In this document: positions 22,778 through 33,290 of the stretch, one piece after another
Position numbering within the stretch: the stretch's first letter is position 1
How the letters are laid out: each line of letters opens with the position of its first letter
Assembly: GCA_905250025.1 (NCBI GenBank)
Contig: CAJNOJ010000043.1
Span: forward strand, 310,001-374,000
Length of the DNA stretch: 64,000 nucleotides
Reading direction: 5' to 3'
Origin: Adineta ricciae
Lineage: Eukaryota > Rotifera > Eurotatoria > Adinetida > Adinetidae
Position numbers and translations under genes: made by a program
Notes under the pieces: model-generated
Database searches by the model: none
Told to the model about the DNA's origin: nothing
Seen by the model: the letters and a program-made list of their open reading frames with translations, nothing else

Positions 22778-24130
22778 TTAACAGGATGCTGGAATGAAAC
22801 GTTTCGTTGCCTTATCATAAATTTCTGTAATATATTTTCGTTGCGGCTGGTCATGAGTCGATCGTTGATGTGAAGGATAAGGTGTGATTATATCCCATTG
22901 TTCGTCCAATGTTGTATATGGAAACTGATCGACATAAGTGACCTGCATACGACCAACTGGATTAGGGTGTGGACGAGGTGCTTCTGAGGAAGAACGTTTA
23001 ACAAGATTGGATATGATAAGACTCTGTCGTTTCTTAGCTAGGTCTACATCATAAGATTCATTAGGCTCAATAATTATATCAGCTACTTGAATTTTCTCTC
23101 GTTGTGGATGAACAGTTTTTTGTGCTTCTTTCACAGCAGGTATAACTCTAACCGGGCTTTGGTCGATATGAATTGTTTCAATCTAAGCGAATAGCGAATA
23201 AGAGTTCATATACTGAATAAGAAGACTTTTCCCTACTTGCTCGTGTGGAGACGTTTTGGATGAGACTTGAATCGGAATAACGTGAATGGAATCTGCACTA
23301 GCTGATGATTGAAGGTTTGATGTGTTCCCTAAACTTGATGAATCAACTGACGACATCGTCGGTGGAGGGGAAGGTTCAACTATTGGATATTGTGGTGGTG
23401 CTAGAATAATAGGAGCGGTGGATGGATGAGCCACAGGTGTTTTTCGTTGAACGGGAATTTCGGAAGTTGGTGCAGTATTGTTAGTGGAATTTGTTGCCGC
23501 TAATCCTTCTCTTTGACGACGACGTTCAACGAGAAAACGATCGTAAAGAATCAATTGTTTGAGAAAACCATCGTTAGGTAGAACACATGGACGAGCTTTA
23601 ACAACATGAACGAGACATTGTTCTAATGAAACGTTGTATGTTCGCATTAAGTAGCCAATAACGATAGCAGGTGATCGACTATGAATTTAAAGTTGAATAG
23701 TATTCTTAGACGTTTGCACGTTTTCTTACCTTTGTCCGTGACTACAATGAACAAGCACACGAGATTTAACTCGTCTCGCGTCATCAATAAATGCAAATGC
23801 TTGATCAAATGCTCGTAAGATGTTTTCTCGATCGTCATCACGAAGATCGATAGTTAACGTACGTATGTCACTTGAGTAGTATGGGCATACTTCCACATCT
23901 CGTATAGCAACATTTAAGATATGCCGAATACCTAATTTTGATAGACGATTTGTATCGTGAGCAGATATGCAATTGCCCAGATATAAATATGGTTCGAGAA
24001 TCAATGATGGTTCCGTAACATTAAAATGTGTTTTGAATAATCGATGTATACGGCCAAGACGCGCTTCAGCAGCCAAGATTTGCGCAAGATTTGTTGCGTC
24101 GGTTGGATGCAACGGTTTCATATGAGACAT
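22778..24130 (-). CDS. Dual-specificity phosphatase with long C-terminal tail
   Basis: Three exons (23730-24130, 23237-23678, 22778-23182) encode about 415 residues. The catalytic domain covers about residues 40-180: LILEPYLYLGNCISAHD, GIRHILNVA, a general-acid region LRDDDREN, and the P-loop HCSHGQSRSPA formed across the first intron. It therefore keeps the HCx5R signature with Cys and Arg in place. The remaining roughly 230 residues are Pro/Ser/Thr-rich (PIVEPSPPPTMSS) and unrecognised. The fold resembles small DUSPs, but the tail is unlike them. I took the ATG at 24130; the upstream in-frame extension translates simple repeats and is UTR. Confidence 0.85.
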
Positions 24131-24213
24131 TTTCAGTATGCAAAGAAATGGGTGACGATCGATCGAATGATGACGATAAGAAACGAGACGAACAAATGAC
24201 GATGCAAATGTTC

Positions 24214-24245
24214 TATGTATGTATGTATATATATATATGTATGTT
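24214..24245. repeat. TATG/TA microsatellite
   Basis: Repeats of TATG run into an (AT)n tract and back to TATG. It lies in the 5' flank of the phosphatase gene. Confidence 0.75.
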
Positions 24246-24292
24246 CGATTCGAGTCCCGCTTTCTATTTATGTTCTTTCTTTCGTCTTTTTC

Positions 24293-24360
24293 TCCTCTCT
24301 TTACTCTCGATTTCTTGCTTGCTTGCTCGCTCGTTCCCTCCCTCCCTCTCTCTCCCTTCA
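24293..24360 (+). repeat. Pyrimidine-rich (CTTG/CCCT/CT) tract
   Basis: This near-continuous pyrimidine run includes GCTTGCTTGCTCGCTCG and CCCTCCCTCTCTCTCCC on the plus strand. It directly precedes CTGCAG. Confidence 0.7.
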
Positions 24361-24962
24361 CTGCAGGTTTATACTATTTCGAATGAGAATAGTACGTGGG
24401 CACTCATGCACGCCTACGTACCAGCAGTGCATCTAGATAATATGAATAATGAACGTAAAGATGATGACACATGTAACGATTGTATGAGGATAGTAGGGAA
24501 AGAACGACAAGGTAAGTTTTGATAAGATAAATATACTTTAAATATCAATCAAGGTATCGAGATAATAATAAACAACGCAAGCGATTAATGTACGTTACAA
24601 TCACCTGAAATTTCAAATTAAGTATTCCTAAAAAAGGACAAGTAGAAAGTATTTTTACCTTGACTTTAATTGCCTCTAAATATGTTTTGTTTTTTCATTT
24701 AACATTGAAGAGCTAATAATTGATGTCTGTTTTTTCTCCGGTTATTAAGCATATCGAAAAATATATATCAAAGCAGGCGACTTTCTAATAAATTAGCTTC
24801 TACAAAATAGATGAGATTGTTTTACGCCTGTAGACAATATTCACAGAAGCGTAATGAAAAAAAAAACAATTACTAGGTGTACAAAAGAACTTTTATTTAC
24901 ACATATGAAATAATCTTGAGTAGTCAGCGATAAGAAGAAGTTTAGTTATATCATCTTCGATC

Positions 24963-27900
24963 TTATTCGAAGACCGTATCGGATATGATTAAATTTGATT
25001 GAACTTGTTGAAGCTCATCATAGCTATGTCCTTGATCGCGTACAATCAAGTTTCGGTCAGCAAGAGTATCGATAAGATTCTCTTTCGTACTTGTACGATA
25101 CAGTGATATATATTCAGTAGTACTCTCACCATATTCAACTTTTATGAAACATTCATCATTGCCGATAAGATTGAATAACGCATTTCGAAGTTTTTCTCTT
25201 TGATCATCATCCGAAGGCACTCGAACATAAGCGAATTGATATTCATGTGCACTAGCAGGTAGTTGTGTATAATCTACATAGATATGGTAAATGAGTAAGG
25301 TTTTCTATGAGTTTTAAAGTGATCTTGAGATGTTTAATTTAATGTCCTATTCAGTGAATTTTTTTTTATAACATCGATAGTTGTATGATAAACGAAATCA
25401 ATGAATTTTACTATTTTGACATTCGTTGCTCATCACCTTTTGATGGTGAGTGTAGATATCAACGTAGAGGAGTACAAAGATGAAGTGTATAATCTTTCGG
25501 ACATTCGACCTTATGTCCATTCAATGAGGAGAAAAGATTCTTTGTGATAAGAACACGAGTATAAGTGAAGAGAAGAAAAACGTACGTACCAGGTGGTAAT
25601 ATTGTCAGACGATTCAAGTCTGTAATTACTTCTCGATTGCCGTAATCAACAAAATAAACAGTAATTTGGTTGTTCTCGTCAATCTTTTCCACTCGCGCAC
25701 GATACCATTCGTTATCAACTGAGAAACGCGCTGCTAATAGGTCATCTTCTTCAGGAATATATCCGTCAGGTAATGCTTTCTGATTCAAAAGTACTTGTAG
25801 CATAGTCTGCAATTGTTCAAGGTTTTCTGCTCGATCGGAATATTGAATATAGACCTTCAAATCGGATGAAATGTGAGACACGATTCCGCGACGAAGACTT
25901 GAATCGTTCTCATCGCTTCCATTGGGTTCACAAAGACTTTCATCTTGATAAACAAAAAGAAGTTTTTAAATGTTACTTTTCATTACGATTCAACATACTT
26001 GCGGTAGAATAGTTACTCTCTGATTCATTATCAGTATCTTCGATCACCGATTCTGCGCGACTAGTCCACATACCGAGATGCTCCTCGCGACTTCTCTCTT
26101 CAGCTTGCAACAATTCGTTATAATCTGCTGCTCCACGTGCTAAGCTCGATACTTTAGCAAGACCAGCTTGAACAAGCATTAAAACCGCTGATTGTCTCTG
26201 CGTCGTTAATAAACGGCCGATAAAATTACCACCACGATCAATACCTTCGATATCTATATAGACATCTCTAAACAAAGGAAAAGCTGGTTCGAAGATCATC
26301 GACCTCAATTCAATCTCACCGCTGTAGAAAGTGTTCTTCGGAAAAAGCCAATGCCTCAGCGCCGAATGGTTCACTTTCTTGTTTTGGAGATGCGTTATTC
26401 GGAGATGAATGTCGTTCAAAACGTGGACAATTAATAGATGATAGTAGGAATGAAATGATCCAATCACTTTTCAATAAATGTATTCTAAAGCGTGAGCCAC
26501 TGACGACATATTCCACGATACCTTCCATCCAATTACTACGTTGAAGAGTGCTCAGTAAACTTCTTGCTCCTGAATTATTTGCATCGCCGATGAAATTTGT
26601 CACTGGATGAAGACCGGTATATGATGAAAATAGTCCAAGTGTATTTCTTTCCGCGCGATGTTCGGCTATGAGCAGCTCATCTGTCGAAAACAAAACTGTC
26701 GCTTGTAAACGAATGAGCTAACAAAGTTTCTTACCATAATGTGACGAGCGCTTTTTATCATCCTGTTGATGTCTAATGGCTTTTGCTAAACCCCTCAATA
26801 TCAATGACTCAGCGATATTCACATTGTCGATATAGACCGTACAACGAAATCGTTCAGAATACTCGTTATTTGCTGGTTGAATATAATCAGTTATCACTCG
26901 AACAATTTCACCAATCAGTCGTTTTCGAAGTAGTTCACGTGCTTGAAATAGGTACGGAATTTCGTACAGAGGTTTTTTCAATCGGGAAGTAGTTGTGTTC
27001 GATGGTAAGTGAAAATCAGCAGCACGTGGCGCACGAACAGAAGCAAGATAGATTTTTCTCACTTGATTATCACGTAAATCACGTACAATCAAAGCATCTC
27101 CATTTACAATTTCCAGCACTTTAGCCTGGAAAGGAAACATGTACGAAAGATTCAATCAATCTACTTTGTCTACTTGAAACTCACTTGATATTCATCTGAT
27201 GAGAAACCATTGGGTTCTGCTGCATCAGTACTGCTAAGATCTGTTTTGGTATCTTGCCAAATCTTCGAGCGGTTATCTTTGGCGAGTGTTTCTGCTAGTC
27301 GATACTGTTGTCTCCAATCTGACCTTAAAAAAGTCAAACTCCAGTCAGCACATCGAGCTAAACCTTCTTTCAATAGGTGTAATGCAATGTTGCCATTCGT
27401 ATGCAAAACAGTTCCCACTAAACTTTGCTTATTAACACCACTGACAATAAGCTTCACTTGACGTTGTAATAAACGCGACTCGACATATTCTCTAGCCTGT
27501 TCAGCAAACGGTTCAGAATGGCCATCATTTTTTATCATAGGACATCGAATACCTGCTATTTGAATCGTTACCAGATGATAAGACGGCAACAATAGGCAAC
27601 GAACGGTATTTCCATCACGTATGAATTCCACAATAGCATCCAAAGGTGGCGATGATTCATGCTGTTTAAGAAATCGTTTCGGATCATCCAAAGTCCAATT
27701 CACGTTTCGAATATGATTGGTAATGAGATCATCAGAATATTGCCCTCGTTTATTCATTTTCGCTTGTTCAACAAGTGTTACTAAACGTTTATATGAGATG
27801 TTATTCACACTGATATCATTTCGTTTCTGTAAATTCACAAGACCTTCAGAGACTAATGATTCAATGATATTCTCACCTGTCTCTACATCTTTGCCTAAAT

Positions 27901-28204
27901 AAACTGTACATCTCTTTCGATTCTGTTCGAATACTTGAGTATCAATGGTATAACATATATTTTGTCCAATTAACTTTTTCCGAAGATATTCACGCGCTTC
28001 AAATGCATACGGTTCATCAACAGTCAATCCAGTTTTGTTTGTTGGATCACCCGATGGACGAGCTAACTTTGGTGCTTTGATATAACTTAAAGAAATCCGT
28101 TGTTCTTTATCATACAATGACGACTGGGAGATCGGTCTGATGACAAGTGTATCACCGGAAAGAACTGACTTAACAACTGCATGTTGTACTGATGTCAATG
28201 ACAT
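24963..28204 (-). CDS. SND1: Staphylococcal nuclease domain-containing protein 1 (Tudor-SN)
   Basis: A large first exon (from 28204) begins MSLTSVQHAVVKSVLSGDT. Four SNc-like repeats follow, each with an opening like AKVLEIVNGDALIVRD and an internal LVSEGLV / LILRGLAKA / LVQAGLAKV block. Then comes a Tudor core (WYRARVEKIDENNQITVYFVDYGNRE) and a last partial SN unit (LADRNLIVRDQGHSYDELQ). This is the SN1-4 plus TSN5 layout of Tudor-SN, a multifunctional RNA-binding protein of RNA decay and silencing complexes. Total length is about 900 residues. The last intron (25274-25589) is unusually long and holds an alternative acceptor. A 5' acceptor at 28215-28216 lies only 10 nt before the ATG. It lies 106 nt downstream of CHIC on the same strand. 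Confidence 0.93.
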
Positions 28205-28310
28205 AGACTGTTATCTAAAATAGAAAAATCGATTGTTTCTGAAAGACATTGTTTCGTTTATATAATTCTAAGCTGGAAAAAAGAAATCATACAAATAGGA
28301 AAGAAAGAAT

Positions 28311-28948
28311 TCAATCTGGATACGAAAGCGACAAAGCTGAGCAAAATTCAATCATAAGAACATATTCCTGTACAGCATTATTATTCGAACATTTCTGCTG
28401 TATTAACTTCCAATGCAGACCAAGTCGATGGTAAATCCGAGCATTTTCCGAACTAAGAGCTCTCTTCACTGCAGCTTTCGAACGCTTATTCAGATATACA
28501 ACAGGACACAGTGAAAGACCAATTGTACAACAACAACATATACAACCGAAAATTAACCTTAAACAAACAGATGAACGGAATAGATGACCTTGTATTCGAT
28601 TTACTCTCGTATGCTGATAACATTTGATAAGAAAAAAAAAGAGAACGAATTCGTTGTCAAAACTTACCATTTGAAATGATTTGGAACATTTTTCTTCAGA
28701 ATACCATTCACACGTCTGATTGTTTCTTGATATTCTTCTCGGGAAACTTTGTGCGCTAAACCTTGAGGAAATTCTTCATCGAATTTATTATTTAATGCAA
28801 AAACAGTCACATGACCAGCACCGCGAACAACAATAGGTTCGATCGTTCGTGGCGCATAGGTTGGAATAAAATCATAAGCATCGTCGTTCGTGGCATTGAA
28901 ATCAAGTGGATGTTGTTCAGTAATAATATCCATTTCATCCATTTTCAA
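28311..28948 (-). CDS. CHIC2: Cysteine-rich hydrophobic domain protein (CHIC1/2)
   Basis: Two exons (28668-28948 and 28311-28557) encode about 175 residues. An acidic N-terminus leads to PIVVRGAGHVTVFALNNKFDEEF. At the splice junction comes WLIFGCICCCCTIGLSLCPV, the palmitoylated cysteine-rich hydrophobic motif of the family, then IYHRLGLHWKL and EYVLMIEF near the C-terminus. The order and length match vertebrate CHIC2 (about 165 residues). These proteins sit on the cytosolic face of vesicles and the plasma membrane through S-palmitoylation. A candidate DHHC enzyme is encoded at 40.9-42.3 kb. SND1 follows closely on the same strand. CHIC1 and CHIC2 cannot be told apart here. Confidence 0.93.
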
Positions 28949-29240
28949 AAGTGTTCTTTACAATTGACTCATCATCTAGAAAAAAAAATCAACTATGAAT
29001 TGGTGTGTGTGTGTGTGTGTGTTTTATTCTTTTCTGCCAATCGTTGGTACAAAAGTTCTCGGATGGAGAGAACGAGAAAAAAAAACGAAACATTCTCTAA
29101 GATTCATATGCTTCATTACAGAGAAGAAACGGTGTAAATGAAATACCAAGTCGACCTTTTATTGGAACTGTATAAATATTAGATTTCTGATTCATAATCA
29201 AATGTTTTTTCGTTAGATTTCGATTTTCTGATCAAATAAA
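28949..29240. other. Divergent region CHIC2 / TMEM26 with GT repeat
   Basis: This 292-nt spacer lies between divergent start codons. It contains acceptors for both genes (28976-28977 on minus, 29215-29216 on plus) and a (GT)n microsatellite. Confidence 0.5.
29003..29022 (+). repeat. (GT)10 microsatellite
   Basis: Ten uninterrupted GT dinucleotides lie in the intergenic spacer. Confidence 0.85.
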
Positions 29241-30302
29241 ATGAAAACCAAACCAATCGTTCGTCATCGCTTGATTCGTCTGATCATTGCTCATATTCTC
29301 TGTGCAATACATATGGGACTATCGATCTATGTGATTTATACCATCAAGGATAAAACACATTTATATTTCATTCCGATGTTTGGCACGATTTTATTTGGCG
29401 TCGAAGCCGTTTTTTCTCTCGTTTTTTATCGATGCAAGGAGTATTTTCGTGGTTTCTCGATTCTTGTCTTGGTTTACTCGTTAACAATCATAGCGTCTAT
29501 TTGGGTGCTTGAATTGCATCGTATCAATGAACTTAAACAAGATGCGTGGAAAACGGTAACTATCTCATTCCAACACTTCCCGACAAGATTCGGCGATGTT
29601 CCTAGACCTTGGGTAAAACCAAAGGACTTTCTACAAAACTTCAAATATGTGTGGTCACAGATTGAGATTCAAGTTTATCTCTTTCTCCTACTGATACTTC
29701 GTGCGCTACTACCTAAACAAGATTCGGTATCCTATTTTGGTAAAACAGATCTGCTATTCAAATATTTTGCGACTGGTATGGACCTATTGGATTTCATTGA
29801 TCTCTTGTCGTATCCCCAGCTCTATATGAACTCACGCCTTGTTTATGCAACCTTATCCGTTTGGTCAGTGAGTTGTTTGCAATTTGTTATTTACGTTCCG
29901 GAAGTGAAAGATAATAAAATCAAGGAATTACACTCGTTTCTGACTAATTCATTTCTAGTTACATTTCTCATGGATATCCCATTCCTTGTTGTTCGACTGT
30001 ATGCGATATTCGGATGTGGAAAACATGATTATACCAGTTATTTTTTCGTCTTTAAAAACATCGTTGTTATATTATTGCAAATCGCACGTATACAAGCGAT
30101 TATTGTTGAACGAAATCAACATCGAAAGGACGAATTAGTTAAACTTACGTATATACCACAAGCACCATTTAACACTCGAATGAAACCTCGGCCGATATCA
30201 AATGGTGGACCGGGCGCTCGTGTTATTCTTTCGAATTATTGGCAAAATGATCGAAATAGACGACCAGGTGATGGAGGATTTACAAACACTAGCAACGTTT
30301 AA
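29241..30302 (+). CDS. TMEM26: TMEM26-family multi-pass membrane protein
   Basis: A single open frame of 353 residues has about eight hydrophobic segments. Family landmarks are IASIWVLELHRI after the third segment, YATLSVWSVSCLQF in the middle, and DIPFLVVRLYAIFG followed by KNIVVILLQIARI. These match vertebrate TMEM26 in order and spacing. The C-terminal tail (about 50 residues) is polar and Gly/Pro/Arg-rich and presumably cytosolic. The function of TMEM26 is poorly known in animals. The start follows an acceptor (TTTTCGTTAG) by 24 nt. No introns interrupt the coding part, unlike most neighbours. Confidence 0.85.
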   Translation: MKTKPIVRHRLIRLIIAHILCAIHMGLSIYVIYTIKDKTHLYFIPMFGTILFGVEAVFSLVFYRCKEYFRGFSILVLVYSLTIIASIWVLELHRINELKQDAWKTVTISFQHFPTRFGDVPRPWVKPKDFLQNFKYVWSQIEIQVYLFLLLILRALLPKQDSVSYFGKTDLLFKYFATGMDLLDFIDLLSYPQLYMNSRLVYATLSVWSVSCLQFVIYVPEVKDNKIKELHSFLTNSFLVTFLMDIPFLVVRLYAIFGCGKHDYTSYFFVFKNIVVILLQIARIQAIIVERNQHRKDELVKLTYIPQAPFNTRMKPRPISNGGPGARVILSNYWQNDRNRRPGDGGFTNTSNV

Positions 30303-31223
30303 TCATATCTGAAATGATAAAATCAAAGTCGTTTCTGTTTGTGTTTTGTATATTAACCAAACAGATATTCTGATAAATCACTTATTATAGATAAGTTTTT
30401 CTCTCGCTCTTCATTCCACATTTTATTTAGAATTCATCGAGTCGGTACATTGTAAAGTAGTTTGAATCTTTGTCGTTTTACTTTACACTCACTAGAAGAA
30501 ATAATAAAGAATTTTTATCATCAAAAATAAATTCTTCCTTACAGTCAATATTTTATCTGCACTATTGAGTAGATAAGTTACATTCGATAAAAATGAATTC
30601 ATACTATATATACGTCATGTTATTGCACGTTGCGAACAATAGAATTTCACGATCAGCTGAAACTATTCTGAGTTGTGAAATGCTTGCTAAGAAAAAAGAA
30701 CTAGGCGAGAACGATAAATCATAGGTGTAAAAATATATCTTTCCGACAGCGACGCAACATAACGAACGATCAAAATTCCATTGAGAACCAATAAAAAATG
30801 TGAGCTAGACAAACTATAAAGCGACATACCATTGATTTAGTTTGTAACAAGACCAATAACGTGATATTTTAGCCTGTACAGCCCGCATATATTGAATACT
30901 ACTTCGATGATTTCAGCACAGCGATCATCCTACATATAGGTGTAGATGGCGCTTGATATTGTTATAACTAAAACGCTCACTGCTTGACTTGCCGACGAAA
31001 TGTACACAGTCCGCTTTGAAGTACAGTGATGTCAGTTCAAATAACAATGATTGATGTCCTTTCTGCTTCACTTTTTTTTCGATCTTTCATGGCTCTTCTG
31101 TACAAATGACAGGATTTAATAACAAATCAACGCAAAAAAAGAAGTGATCAACTAAAATGGCACACACAACACGAAAGTAATAAACAGAAAAGAAACAAAC
31201 AAACAAAGGATGTAGAATCTTTG
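30303..31223. other. Convergent intergenic region
   Basis: About 920 nt lies between the facing stops of TMEM26 and CNOT7/8. It has AATAAA-like signals near 30505 (plus). No gene, tRNA-like fold or repeat was recognised. Confidence 0.55.
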
Positions 31224-32324
31224 TTATGGACTTTCGTTTTCTGTGCAATTTACAGAATCGTTTTCGAAACCAAATCCACCAGTTGGAAATGCCGAATGTC
31301 CAAGACCATAGAGATGGCCAGAATATTTTCCTTCATCTATAGAATCTTCGAAAAATAGCTCTTTCATCTTAAAAAATGCCAAGCCCGTCATTAAACTATC
31401 ACTGCCAGCTTGATGTTGTGGACCGATACGTTCAATCTGAAATAATATTTCATCTATTAATATAACAGAACACTGTGGAGATTGAATATTTACTTCAAGT
31501 TGTTTTGCTACCTCTTCCAAACCACCTTTGAGACTTTTGCAGCTTTTCATTAAATATTTGACGTCATAGATCGTTGGAAAGTAGATTTTCAATAATTCGA
31601 AGAATTCATTTTCGGTATCGGGTAGTAATTTTCCAGTTAACATCTTGAGAAGATATCCAAAATCATAGCCACTAAATCATATGAAAACAAGCATTGATCA
31701 AGCCATTCGAACTATGAATACATACGCGTGAAATGAAAGCCATGTGACATTTTCCATGAACACAACACCTGATGTAGTTAGCAGTTCAGCAAACAAATGT
31801 GGATCGATACCTTCTTCTTCATGCTTTTTGAATTGTATACCAGATTTTTGAAGAAGCTCGATTGAATCCTGCGCATACATATCCATTCTAAAATATCATC
31901 AATAAATTCAATAGACGTTAGTTACAAAATCTACTGTTCAACTTACGTTAAATTGAAGTTGAAATTAAATTGATAGGAACACACACCTGGCGGACTCTTG
32001 CCTTGACTATCCATGAATGTCAAGCCAAGTTGTATGATTTTCAAAAAATCGACATTTAGCTTCAAACATTGGTATTGATATTCTGCGGTGGTTTTGAATT
32101 CTCCCAACGGCCGAACGACAATGCCAGGAAATTCGGTATCCTGAAGAAGTTAGGGAAAAAAAAAGCATACGATTTGCTCTGTCAAGAAAAATTTATTGAG
32201 TATAACTCACCATAGCAACGTAGGGATATTTAACAATCAGTTTTCTAATTGCACGAAATTCTTCTTCGACATTGTGTGCCCAAACATCTTTGATCGTGAA
32301 AGGAGGAATAGATTCTTCTGGCAT
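31224..32324 (-). CDS. CNOT7: CCR4-NOT deadenylase subunit (CAF1/POP2 family)
   Basis: Four or more exons give about 285 residues starting [20 protein letters not shown]. The DEDD nuclease residues are in place: YVAMDTEFPG (Asp, Glu), [17 protein letters not shown] (Asp) and [12 protein letters not shown] (Asp). [14 protein letters not shown] and GHLYGLG complete the family pattern. CNOT7/8 shortens poly(A) tails as a catalytic subunit of CCR4-NOT in the cytoplasm. An internal 57-nt intron (between KQLE and IERIG) contains no in-frame stop, so unspliced RNA would still be read through. A minus-strand acceptor at 32341-32342 precedes the ATG by about 16 nt. The protein resembles CNOT7 and CNOT8 equally. 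Confidence 0.94.
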
Positions 32325-32620
32325 AGTGTGTTATCGCTCTCTACATTAGCAAGACAAGTTTGAAATAGATATGAGTAATCAATCAATGACGTACTTTAAT
32401 AGAAGCGCATGACCAGTGAAATGGTAAATTTCCAAATTGTCTCTATGCTGGATTATTAAATGATGAAATCTATGAATATTCACATCAAAGGAAAAGCTTC
32501 ACGGATTTTCGTTTTTCAACCAATCAATGACAAGAATTCAAAGAGTCAACCGAAAACAAGTGACATCTATTCAGCAGGTATTTATTTCTCGAATAAATAC
32601 AGAAAACTGTAAATAGTTAA

Positions 32621-32918
32621 TTACTCTTTCGAAGGCTTGTGATCATCACATGTAGCTCGACAATCTTGCTCTGTTTGAAAACGATTTTCATTACCTAATC
32701 AATAAAAACTAGTTGAAATCTCAACACACACTAGTATTGTACTTACCATCACAACCACCGTAGATAAATTCTTCGCATCGACCTGTTTGCAAATTGAAAT
32801 AAAACGAAGGAAACATTCCGCGACATGGACCTGGTGCGCGTGGCAATTCGCACACAGACGATCGTGCGCAATGAGTTAATGAACTCAACACAATCAATAG
32901 CAATACCAATTGATTCAT
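32621..32918 (-). CDS. Secreted single-domain Kunitz (BPTI-type) protease inhibitor
   Basis: Two exons (32747-32918 and 32621-32694) encode about 81 residues. A signal peptide (MNQLVLLLIVLSSLTHCA) is followed by one Kunitz domain with all six cysteines: VCELP, GPCRGMFP, GRCEEFIYGGC, QDC and ATC. The residue after the second cysteine (P1) is Arg, which predicts inhibition of trypsin-like serine proteases. The conserved FYFN and FIYGGC blocks are present. A short basic/acidic tail (DDHKPSKE) ends the protein. The ATG lies 6 nt after an acceptor-like TTTTTGTAG. It is a secreted inhibitor of unknown physiological target. Confidence 0.92.
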
Positions 32919-33290
32919 ATCGAACTACAAAAATGAAAACAGAACGGCAAATGTACTCTTTTTTAAAATCAGAATGGAATGAAAACGGGTTATAAAGTGC
33001 CTGATTAATATTTTCTCACGTGGGTGAAAAGTATTTGATAACAAAAAACACAACTGATTGTGTCGTTCTACGAATTATGACATCCAATCGTAAGAAACTT
33101 CTTCGTTTTTGAAAAACGACAAATATTTATCATTCAATTCAGTGTTATGATTTCATTAAAATTTATTTGCTTTGCTTTATTCTAAAGTACTCATTGTACA
33201 CACTGTATAGAAAATTGAAAGACAAGAAGAAAATGTACAATTATTAGTAGACATGATCAAAAGAGAAATTGATACAAAAAAGAAAACAGA
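32919..33290. other. Intergenic between Kunitz gene and RRM2
   Basis: This 372-nt AT-rich spacer contains the Kunitz promoter and the RRM2 3' UTR. No gene was seen. Confidence 0.55.

Larger units (their letters stand above)
24131..24962. other. Intergenic region with simple repeats and an exon-like segment
   Basis: The stretch contains a TATG/TA microsatellite, a long C/T tract, and a plus-strand segment (24367-24511) bounded by CTGCAG and AAGGTAAGT. No gene can be completed from it. Confidence 0.45.

Noticed and set aside
24131-24361. In-frame N-terminal extension of the phosphatase
   Set aside because: It translates microsatellite and pyrimidine tracts (for example YIYIYTYI). The ATG at 24130 is the better start.
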